Assembly (NCBI GenBank): GCA_937967755.1
Contig: CALBTA010000410.1
Span: forward strand, 1 to 11,849
Source: an uncultured Planctomycetaceae bacterium
GTDB taxonomy: Bacteria > Planctomycetota > Planctomycetia > Pirellulales > Pirellulaceae
Length of the DNA: 11,849 nucleotides
Reading direction: 5' to 3'
The notes under the pieces were generated by a model. The model searched no databases. It was not told the origin of the DNA and was given only the letters and a program-made list of their open reading frames with translations. Position 1 is the stretch's first letter. Every line of letters begins with the position of its first letter. This document shows positions 1-5,855 of this stretch, piece by piece. The translations under genes were made by a program, and so were the position numbers.

Positions 1-1
1 C

Positions 2-1144
2 CTTTCGGGCCGCAAGCCAGGCGAGCCGCCAGATACGTTGTACAGCTTCTTCCCGGACGACTTCCTGCTGATTGTCGATGAATCGCACGTGACCGTGCCG
101 CAGGTGCGGGCGATGTACGCGGGCGACCGCAGCCGCAAAGAGACGCTGGTTGAACATGGTTTCCGGCTGCCCAGCGCCATGGACAACCGCCCGATGACCT
201 TCGACGAATGGGAACAGAAGATCAACCAGGTCGTTTACGTTTCGGCGACGCCCGGCGATTACGAGTTGGAAAAGTCGGGTGGCGAAGTGGTCGAGCAAGT
301 CATTCGCCCGACCGGGTTGCTCGACCCGGTCATCGAAGTGCAACCGGCCCGCGGGCAAGTGCCGCACCTGCTGGAAGAGATCAAGCAGCGGGCGGAAGTC
401 GGCGAGCGGGTGCTGGTAACGGCGCTGACCAAGCGGCTGGCGGAAGACCTTGCGGCCTATGTCAACGAGCAAGGCGTTTCCTGCAAGTGGTTGCACAGCG
501 AGTTGGATGCATTCGAGCGCGTGGAACTGCTACGCGACTTGCGGGAAGGAAAGTTCGATGCGTTGATTGGCGTGAATTTGCTGCGGGAAGGTTTGGACCT
601 GCCCGAGGTTTCGCTGGTGGCCATCTTGGATGCCGACAAGGAAGGTTTTCTGCGCAGCGAAACTTCGCTGGTGCAAACCATCGGGCGGTCGGCCCGAAAC
701 GTGAACGCGAAGGTCATTCTGTACGCCGACAAGATGACCGATTCGATGCAGCGGGCAATTGACGAAACGCTTCGCCGGCGGGCGATTCAAGAGACGTACA
801 ACGAAAAACACGGCATCACGCCCGAGACGATTCGAAAGAACATTCGGGCCGGCATCGAGGCGGAAGCCCAAGCCCACCGCGAAGCCAACGCGGCCGTCGG
901 GCGAGACGACGAGGCGCAGTACGTCACCGAGGAGTACATCAAGGAACTGGAAGCCGAGATGATGGAAGCGGCAGATCAGTTGGAGTTCGAACGGGCCGCC
1001 GCTCTGCGCGACCGCATCACCCAGATGCAAGAGTCGATCGGCAAAAAGCTAAGCGAGGTGAAAGTCGCATCGTACGACAAGTCCCGCGCCCCGGGCCGCC
1101 GTCGTCGCGGCGGGGCGAAGGTGCCACGGCCGAAGAAGAAGTAA
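2..1144 (+). CDS. uvrB: UvrABC system protein B (excision nuclease helicase subunit), C-terminal part
   Basis: UvrB is the DNA-loading subunit of the cytoplasmic UvrABC repair nuclease: UvrA hands it to damaged DNA and it recruits UvrC. The reading frame is already open at base 2, so the gene begins outside the window; about 380 residues are present against roughly 670 for the family. Visible motifs, numbered from base 2, are VDESH (25-29, helicase motif II), SATPGDYE (from about 81), [13 protein letters not shown] (190-202, motif V) and QTIGRSARN (225-233, motif VI). A C-terminal UVR domain lies at about 312-340 with the usual [11 protein letters not shown] core. After it comes an unusual basic tail of about 40 residues ending in RRRR and KKK clusters. 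The missing N-terminal part should hold the Walker A motif and beta-hairpin. The next gene converges from the minus strand across a repeat-rich gap. Identity is certain; only the start is unseen. Confidence 0.97.
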   Translation, partial: LSGRKPGEPPDTLYSFFPDDFLLIVDESHVTVPQVRAMYAGDRSRKETLVEHGFRLPSAMDNRPMTFDEWEQKINQVVYVSATPGDYELEKSGGEVVEQVIRPTGLLDPVIEVQPARGQVPHLLEEIKQRAEVGERVLVTALTKRLAEDLAAYVNEQGVSCKWLHSELDAFERVELLRDLREGKFDALIGVNLLREGLDLPEVSLVAILDADKEGFLRSETSLVQTIGRSARNVNAKVILYADKMTDSMQRAIDETLRRRAIQETYNEKHGITPETIRKNIRAGIEAEAQAHREANAAVGRDDEAQYVTEEYIKELEAEMMEAADQLEFERAAALRDRITQMQESIGKKLSEVKVASYDKSRAPGRRRRGGAKVPRPKKK

Positions 1145-1224
1145 GCATTGGTCTGAAAATAGCTGTCGCAGTTCTTGACTACTCTCACCGCAGCCCTTAA
1201 CAGTTGGTCGCGCAGCGACTTCGC

Positions 1225-1330
1225 TACGCCGAAGGCGTTCGACACCTTAGCCCAGGGTCCGACGCGCAGCGGCGCACCCTGGGTTGGTAATGCTCTCGCG
1301 CTCGTTACGCTGAAAGCGTTATACAATGGC
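1225..1330 (+). repeat. Structured intergenic repeat, copy 1 (partly decayed)
   Basis: Reading left to right this copy holds hairpin A (ACGCC-GAA-GGCGT, 1226-1238), then hairpin B (CCCAGGGT at 1251-1258 pairing with ACCCTGGG at 1276-1283), the string TTGGTAATG (1284-1292), and hairpin C (ACGCT-GAA-AGCGT, 1307-1319) followed by TTATACAATGG. The same order occurs on the opposite strand at 1345-1454. Inside hairpin B the 17-nt loop has lost the clean inner stem seen in copy 2. The limits are judged by eye from the alignment of the two copies. Confidence 0.75.
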
Positions 1331-1341
1331 GGTAGCCATTG
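1324..1341. repeat. Central hairpin between the two inverted repeat copies
   Basis: CAATGGC (1324-1330) pairs perfectly with GCCATTG (1335-1341) around a GGTA loop. It sits at the centre of symmetry of the two inverted copies, so a transcript or single strand through the region could close one long branched structure with this stem at its tip. Confidence 0.6.
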
Positions 1342-1344
1342 GTT

Positions 1345-1454
1345 CGTCACTTTGTAAAACCCTTTCAGGGTATCGGTTGTCATTCATTCCCAACCCAGGG
1401 TGGCGCGACTTCGTCGCTTACCCTGGGCTGATGATGTTCAACGCCTTCGGCGTA
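1345..1454 (-). repeat. Structured intergenic repeat, copy 2 (inverted, better preserved)
   Basis: Read on the minus strand from 1454 downward, this copy gives hairpin A (TACGCCGAAGGCGTT, all 15 bases identical to copy 1), then AGCCCAGGGT, an inner hairpin GCGAC-GAA-GTCGC (1405-1417), ACCCTGGGTTGGGAATG, and hairpin C as ACCCT-GAA-AGGGT (1359-1371). Hairpin C differs from copy 1 at one base pair: G-C has become C-G, and the change on each side keeps the pairing. That argues that the folded form matters, in RNA or in single-stranded DNA. Spacers between the hairpins are poorly conserved. Confidence 0.75.
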
Positions 1455-1483
1455 TCTATGACGTCTGAACAATGCTTTAATCG

Positions 1484-1498
1484 CGGCCCTGCAGGCCG
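1484..1498. repeat. CGGCC/GGCCG hairpin just downstream of the DUF1592-group gene
   Basis: CGGCC (1484-1488) pairs with GGCCG (1494-1498) around CTGCA. It lies about 40 bases past the stop codon of the minus-strand operon and could serve as its transcription end signal, but no T-rich run follows on the minus strand. It may equally be another member of the palindrome cluster. Confidence 0.4.
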
Positions 1499-1536
1499 TG
1501 TTTCGCCCGCAACCCTCATTTCCGACGACAGCAAAT

Positions 1537-4101
1537 CTATTTCGTCCGAAAGATTTCGCTTTCGATCACCAGCAGAATCAGATCGCGGACGCCGCCCTGT
1601 TGTTCTTCCAGTTTCGAAGTTATGTCGTCCACGATAAGGCGGTCCGCCGGTTCGAGCGTCCGCCCGCTGGCGTAGGTGAGTAGCTTCTCGGTCAGGTTGC
1701 GTACGATTTGGTCTTCACGCTGCAGCAATACCCGTTTCAAATCTGCGATGCCTTCGATCTTCGCGCCGTCGGCCAACGTCGAGGAAGGGTCGATCTTCAG
1801 GTTGCCACCCGGCGTTCGGTAGTGCGTTCGCCAAAGGCCTAGTTCGTCGAAGTTTTCGAAAGCAAAACCCAACGGGTCGATCTTGCGGTGGCAGCGGTTG
1901 CACGTTTGTTGCTCGCGGTGGGCGATCAGTTGTTCACGAATCGTCTTCGCATCGCGCAAGTCGGGCGAAAGCGGTTCCACATCGGGCGGCGGCGGCGAAG
2001 GCGGCGTGCCCAGAACGCTTTCCAGTACCCACACGCCGCGGACGACCGGCGACGTGTCGACCCCGTTGGCGGTGGCGGTCATCACAGCGGGCATGGTCAG
2101 TATGCCGCCGCCGTGGGGCGGCTTGGCCGGAACGCGTCGAAACGCGTCGCCCCAAACATCATCCCGGCGGTAAATCCATTGGGCCACCCGTTCGTTCAGG
2201 AAGGTATAGTCCGAGTCGACGATTTCGCGAACTGAACCATTGGTTCGCACCAGGTGCGCGAAGTATGCGTCAACCTGTTCGCGCATCTCGGTTTCCATCT
2301 CTCGGTGGAAGTAAAATCCGCCCGGCGGGGGCATCGAACCCAGCTTGTCAATTCGCAGCCAGCGGTGCGTGAAGTTGCGAACCAGCGCTTTGCCCTTGGG
2401 GTCGTCCAGCATGCGTTGGGCTTGTTGCCGCAGCACCGTGCGGTCGCGAAGTTTGTCTTGTTCGGCCAGTGCGAAGAGTTCTTCGTCGGGCAGGGAAGAC
2501 CAAAGGAAAAGGCCCAGCCGCGCAGCCAACTGGTGGCTGTCTAACTCGCCTGCGGATTCGTGCAGGTAGTAGAACCGGGGCGAAGCGATGATCGCGGTGT
2601 ACCCCGCCCGCAGCGCCTCGTTGCGGCTTTTGCCGGCGTCTTGTTGCGCACGAACCAGGGCGACGTACCGAGCGATCTCTTCCGGCTGAACCGGCCGGCG
2701 GAACGCCCGCCGCGCGAACTGCAGCAGCAGCGCCTCTGCGGATGTTTCTTCGTCTTCGCCGTAAAGCGCAACGTGGCTCTTGGGCGGCCACGTTTTGTCG
2801 AGCGGCTCGACCGAGATGCTGTGAATGCGCAGGTGCGGCCCTTGATATTCGGCAGCGAACAGCGCCTTGGCCATCGCCGGTTCGTAAGCTCCCTTGGCCT
2901 CTTTAGTAGCGTCTTTTTCAGGCGGCGGCCGATAAGCCTCGGGCAGATAGCTTTCAACTAGTTGCGATGGCCGCAGGCCGCGAACGTACGGGGCGTTTTC
3001 CCAGCCCACCCACGGAAACCATGTGGCGTCGAGGTAACCTTCCCAAGCTAACACCTGTTTACTACCGTCGCCCGGCAAGGCCCACTCGGTCAGTTGCGTA
3101 GAGGTTGGGTTTTCACCCAACCCGCCGCGCCTTGAATCGGCCATGTGCAGGCCGAGGATCAAACGCTCGTCTTGCCGGCTCTTCAGCACCTCGCCCCAAG
3201 GGTGGCGTTGGTTGTGTGCGGATGCCTCGATGGTGATGCGGTACTTAGTCGTCAGGCCCACGCCGCCGCGGGCCAACTCGAGCGAAGATACGCGCCCCAA
3301 GCCGCTGGTGCTGGCACCCGGTTCGCGGTACCGCTGGTAAATTCCGTCGAAGGCTGGGTTGAATTCCCGCGACCAACGCTGCAAGCTGTTGCCCGGCCCT
3401 TCGGTGCGAATGGGAGCGCTGAAACGCCGCGCGGCCAGGGTTGGGGCCTCGCCCTCGAAGGTTGCCGCTTGGAGGCTGTACTCCGCCGCGTTGATCAGTT
3501 GCTTCAGAAGAAAGTCAGACATCACCAGGCGGCTGCCGATGTTGTCGAAGCCGTCTTCGGTTTGGTCAGCGGGAAATTCTCGCGTGGGATCGTCACTGTT
3601 CCACTGGGTCTTGCCATTGCCGTTGCGGTCTTCCAACTTTGTGACCAACAGCGACGCGTAGTCGGCGTTGCCTTCCAGGTAAAGCAAGTCGCGCAGCGCG
3701 GATCGCAATTCGATTCGGTTAAGCCGCCGCATGACCGTTTTCCCGCCGGTGCTTCTTTGCTGCGCATAGGCAGGCCGCAACTGCGCGGTGATCAAATCGA
3801 CAACCCGCTGCACTTCTTCAGCCGGCGGTTGCCTGGCGTCGCTGGCATCTGGCGGCGGCATGGTGCCCAGGTTCAACTGGTCAATCACGGCCTGCCAATG
3901 TTCAAGGGTTTCTGGCTGTGTAAGATCGTTGCCAAGCGTGTCGAACCGCAGGTCGTTCTCTTGCCTGTGCGGCCCGTGGCACTGCTGGCAATGTTGCTTT
4001 AGAAATTCGCGCGCACCGGCCAGCGGCCGTTCTTCCGCGAAGGCCATCGGCGATACTGCCACCGTCAACAGCCAGGTAACAAGGCTGCGCCGCGAGATCA
4101 T
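1537..4101 (-). CDS. Secreted di-heme planctomycete protein (DUF1587-DUF1595-DUF1592-DUF1588-DUF1585)
   Basis: This is a large exported protein of a family expanded in planctomycetes; its reaction is not known. I start it at the ATG of MISRRS, giving 854 residues. That start directly follows a Sec-type signal peptide pattern (SRRS, then a hydrophobic run to MAFAEE) and has a GGAG six bases upstream. A longer frame reaching 4320 would overlap the DUF1552 gene and has no signal peptide at its own N-terminus. Two CxxCH heme-attachment motifs are seen: CQQCH at 38-42 (planctomycete cytochrome domain) and CNRCH at 734-738 within DUF1588. Domain order by motif is cytochrome-like (about 30-110), DUF1587 (about 122-190), a less conserved 260-residue middle, DUF1595 (about 455-510), DUF1592 (about 520-650), DUF1588 (about 664-760) and DUF1585 (about 775-848). 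Covalent heme and a periplasmic redox role are inferred. Its start lies 2 nt after the DUF1552 stop. Confidence 0.93.
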   Translation of the reverse strand: MISRRSLVTWLLTVAVSPMAFAEERPLAGAREFLKQHCQQCHGPHRQENDLRFDTLGNDLTQPETLEHWQAVIDQLNLGTMPPPDASDARQPPAEEVQRVVDLITAQLRPAYAQQRSTGGKTVMRRLNRIELRSALRDLLYLEGNADYASLLVTKLEDRNGNGKTQWNSDDPTREFPADQTEDGFDNIGSRLVMSDFLLKQLINAAEYSLQAATFEGEAPTLAARRFSAPIRTEGPGNSLQRWSREFNPAFDGIYQRYREPGASTSGLGRVSSLELARGGVGLTTKYRITIEASAHNQRHPWGEVLKSRQDERLILGLHMADSRRGGLGENPTSTQLTEWALPGDGSKQVLAWEGYLDATWFPWVGWENAPYVRGLRPSQLVESYLPEAYRPPPEKDATKEAKGAYEPAMAKALFAAEYQGPHLRIHSISVEPLDKTWPPKSHVALYGEDEETSAEALLLQFARRAFRRPVQPEEIARYVALVRAQQDAGKSRNEALRAGYTAIIASPRFYYLHESAGELDSHQLAARLGLFLWSSLPDEELFALAEQDKLRDRTVLRQQAQRMLDDPKGKALVRNFTHRWLRIDKLGSMPPPGGFYFHREMETEMREQVDAYFAHLVRTNGSVREIVDSDYTFLNERVAQWIYRRDDVWGDAFRRVPAKPPHGGGILTMPAVMTATANGVDTSPVVRGVWVLESVLGTPPSPPPPDVEPLSPDLRDAKTIREQLIAHREQQTCNRCHRKIDPLGFAFENFDELGLWRTHYRTPGGNLKIDPSSTLADGAKIEGIADLKRVLLQREDQIVRNLTEKLLTYASGRTLEPADRLIVDDITSKLEEQQGGVRDLILLVIESEIFRTK

Positions 4102-4103
4102 CG

Positions 4104-5369
4104 TCAGCTCCAGTTCAACCCGGTCAGCGTGCCTGTGCTGGTTCCGAAACGATCGATCTCGAGGCCGTGGTTCTGCAAGATCGAAAGCAGCAAGTTTGCT
4201 GCCGGAACGCGCTGGCTGTTTTCCGACGGATAAACTTTGTGTTCGCCATGATCGAAGCCGCCGCCGGCGAGTAGCAAAGGCAGATTTCTCGTCGAGTGCT
4301 CGCCGGTCGCCATGCCGCAACCGAACAGCACTGACGTGTGATCTAGTAACGTTCCGCCGTTGATGGAATCCTCTCGGGCCTTCAGTAATTCCATTAGGTA
4401 CGCCATTTGTGCGATTTGATTCCGTTCAATCAGTTTCAGAGCGGCGACTTCCTTCTCTCGTTGGCCGTGGTGCGAAAAGCCGTGATACCCGCCTGAAAGA
4501 CCAAAGTCTCCGTTGGCGAAGCCTGAAGAGAGCGTGATCGCACGGGTTGAATCGGTCTGAATTGCCAACGCGATCAACTCCATCATCGCTTTCAGATCGG
4601 CTTCCGTCCCTTTGCTTTGCGCCGGTTCAGGGTGGTCGGTTTCAGGTTTGGGAATCTCTAACCAGGGCTGCTGTTGGGAAATCTTTTTCTCCAGTGAGCG
4701 AACTGAATCCAGGTATTCCGAAAACTTTGCCTGATCCTGCTTGCCCAATCTGCGGTTGACCGACTGTGCCTCTTCCATCACGACATCCAAGATGCTCTGC
4801 TGGCGTTTCATGCGCTCGCCGGCGGTCGCCTTGCGGGCCGCGTCATCCTCAATGAACAGCGCACGGTAAGCTTGCCGTAAATCAATGGCGGGCACCTGCA
4901 CGCCAGTTCGGGTGAAGCTGATCAGGTTGGCTTCGTTCACCCGTAAAGTAAGTGATGAAAAACGCGTTCGGGCGCCAACGTCCTCGGCGATCTTTTGGTC
5001 GACGCTGATGTTTCCTTCGGGATAACCGAAGGCCATGTGGGGCCGCACGCCGCTGAGTAGCACGGGCACACCCTTGTGCCCACCCGTATTGCCGTGATCC
5101 AGATTCGAGAAAGCGGTGAAGTGCTGCCGCAAATCTTTCAGCGGAGCTAAGGTCTCCGGCAGATCGTAACCTTTGCCCGGTTGGTCACTGCTGGGAAAAA
5201 AAGCAGGCTGGTAGACACCGTAGTTATTCGAGAGGCATACGAAACGCTTCGCCCTCTTGGTGGTCGCCTCGTCCGCTCTTCCTCGCGCGTTCATGGCATC
5301 CAGCATGGGCAGCGCAATGGCCACGCCGGCGGCGCGAAGAAAGGTTCGCCGTCGCAAAGGTTTTCTCAT
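4104..5369 (-). CDS. DUF1552 (HXXSHH family) exported protein
   Basis: A 421-residue protein of the planctomycete DUF1552 family, whose fold resembles the alkaline phosphatase/sulfatase-like DUF1501 proteins; no activity is established. The N-terminus has a twin-arginine signal (RRRTFLRAAG, residues 6-15, then a hydrophobic stretch to PMLDAM), so export after folding through the Tat pathway is likely. The family-defining HXXSHH motif is HGFSHH at 296-301. Other His/Asp-rich, metal-like patches are DHGNTGGHKG (91-100), GEHSTRN (from about 356) and GGGFDHGEHK (369-378). A charged helical stretch of about 175-235 looks like a coiled-coil insertion. The ATG at 5369 has no clear Shine-Dalgarno, which is common in this phylum. 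It is the first gene of an operon with the DUF1592-group gene; this pairing is frequent in planctomycetes and suggests that the two products work together outside the membrane. Confidence 0.94.
   Translation of the reverse strand: MRKPLRRRTFLRAAGVAIALPMLDAMNARGRADEATTKRAKRFVCLSNNYGVYQPAFFPSSDQPGKGYDLPETLAPLKDLRQHFTAFSNLDHGNTGGHKGVPVLLSGVRPHMAFGYPEGNISVDQKIAEDVGARTRFSSLTLRVNEANLISFTRTGVQVPAIDLRQAYRALFIEDDAARKATAGERMKRQQSILDVVMEEAQSVNRRLGKQDQAKFSEYLDSVRSLEKKISQQQPWLEIPKPETDHPEPAQSKGTEADLKAMMELIALAIQTDSTRAITLSSGFANGDFGLSGGYHGFSHHGQREKEVAALKLIERNQIAQMAYLMELLKAREDSINGGTLLDHTSVLFGCGMATGEHSTRNLPLLLAGGGFDHGEHKVYPSENSQRVPAANLLLSILQNHGLEIDRFGTSTGTLTGLNWS
4108..4111 (-). promoter_or_regulatory. Ribosome binding site for the DUF1592-group gene, inside the end of the DUF1552 gene
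   Basis: On the minus strand, GGAG stands in the last sense codons of the DUF1552 gene, six bases before the ATG at 4101. The order GGAG-C-TGA-CG-ATG means a ribosome finishing the first gene covers the start site of the second, which suggests coupled translation. This site decides the start over the longer upstream frame. Confidence 0.65.
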
Positions 5370-5428
5370 GAGAGCAACTTTCGTCGCGGACGTTCTGTTC
5401 AGGCAATCGGATAGAGCAAGTGACTAAT

Positions 5429-5526
5429 GAACGCGGGAAAAATAACTTCGTCCTCAAAACCCCTCTCCCGCTGGGAGAGGGTAGGGTGAGGGCAGCAACA
5501 AATACCGAAGTTATTTTCCCGTGTTC
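5429..5526. repeat. REP-like palindrome with G-quadruplex motif, bounded by ~21 nt inverted repeats
   Basis: The centre is a perfect 9-bp stem, CCCTCTCCC (5461-5469) with GGGAGAGGG (5473-5481), around a GCT loop. The right arm continues as GGGTAGGGTGAGGG, so 5473-5492 is also a four-run G-quadruplex motif (loops AGA, TA, TGA). The element is bounded by inverted repeats: GAACGCGGG plus AAAAATAACTTCG at 5429-5450, and the complement of GAACACGGG plus AAAATAACTTCG at 5506-5526, differing by one substitution and one A. CTAA occurs just outside both ends (5424-5427 and 5527-5530), offset by one base, which is weak support for a target duplication. The core resembles the palindromic repeats scattered through many bacterial genomes whose translation reads TLSQRERG. 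Confidence 0.75.
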
Positions 5527-5644
5527 CTAAGCGACAAGATAACACGGCGATGCCGTCAATTGAAATTGCAGCGGGGCCTACCGCTTCCACGGCAACGTAA
5601 TATTCCCTCGTTTCACGTAACTTCAATGGTGACAACGATTTTCG

Positions 5645-5673
5645 TTGACGGATGCGCCCGATGCGATTAGAAT
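5645..5673 (+). promoter_or_regulatory. Sigma70-type promoter candidate for the kinase gene
   Basis: TTGACG (5645-5650) and TAGAAT (5668-5673) each match the -35 and -10 consensus at five of six positions and are separated by exactly 17 bases. Transcription would start near 5680, leaving a leader of about 175 bases before the kinase ATG at 5856. Confidence 0.55.
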
Positions 5674-5805
5674 CGGGGAAATAGGTGGCGACAAAATGGG
5701 CTTCCACTGCGTCTATGGTTTGCAGCAGGGGCCGCGGGGACATCTCATCAAAACGGGCGGTCTCGCCCAAGCTGAAAGTAAAAGAAACGAAACGTCTCGC
5801 CGTGC

Positions 5806-5825
5806 GATGGCAAGTTCGTGCCATC
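5806..5825 (+). promoter_or_regulatory. Leader hairpin upstream of the kinase gene
   Basis: GATGGCA (5806-5812) pairs with TGCCATC (5819-5825) around AGTTCG. It ends 30 bases before the kinase start codon, within the leader predicted from the promoter at 5645. It could affect translation or mRNA stability; no known riboswitch is recognised. Confidence 0.35.
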
Positions 5826-5855
5826 TCGTGGGTAAGTCGTACCCGTTGAAGGCCT

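Larger units (their letters stand above)
1145..1536. other. Convergent intergenic region filled with small palindromes
   Basis: This 392-base gap lies between the stop codons of uvrB (+) and the DUF1592-group gene (-). I see no convincing gene: the short open frames across it have no recognisable motifs and run through the palindromes. It holds five 13-nt hairpins, each with a 5-bp perfect stem and a TTC (or, on the other strand, GAA) triloop, at 1226-1238, 1307-1319, 1359-1371, 1405-1417 and 1441-1453. There are also two CCCAGGGT/ACCCTGGG stems, a central 7-bp hairpin and a CGGCC/GGCCG hairpin. Such structure could end transcription from both sides, although no T-tract typical of intrinsic terminators follows any stem. 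Confidence 0.8.
5370..5855. other. Divergent intergenic region with REP-like element, promoter and leader hairpin
   Basis: This 486-base region separates the DUF1552 gene (-) from the kinase gene (+). It contains the palindromic element at 5429-5526, a promoter candidate for the kinase at 5645-5673 and a hairpin at 5806-5825. Open frames across it, including a minus-strand one that reads PHPTLSQRERG through the palindrome, are products of the repeat and show no protein family. I could not find a good minus-strand promoter for the DUF1552 operon: a TTGACG-like box at 5554-5559 has no matching -10. Confidence 0.7.

Noticed and set aside
1225..1454. CRISPR array
   Set aside because: Only two full repeat copies exist, they are inverted relative to each other, and there are no regular unique spacers or cas genes.
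3600..3632. EF-hand-like loop DRNGNGKTQWNSD in the DUF1592-group protein
   Set aside because: The loop lacks the hydrophobic residue and closing glutamate at EF-hand positions, and the segment fits the conserved part next to DUF1587.
3145..4002. Plus-strand frame of 285 codons inside the DUF1592-group gene
   Set aside because: It is antisense to a clearly coding frame and has no recognisable domain; long antisense frames are expected in GC-rich genes.
4102..4320. Longer N-terminus for the DUF1592-group protein (frame open to 4320)
   Set aside because: The extra 73 residues overlap the DUF1552 gene and have no signal sequence, while the internal ATG at 4101 has a Shine-Dalgarno and directly precedes a signal peptide.
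5041..5095. CACGGGCACACCC...GTGCCC match to the hairpin repeat at 11563
   Set aside because: It lies within conserved DUF1552 coding sequence (GGHKGVPVLLSG) and the stem is imperfect, so coincidence explains it.
5530..5560. Minus-strand promoter for the DUF1552 operon using TTGACG at 5554-5559
   Set aside because: No -10-like hexamer lies at 16-18 bases spacing.
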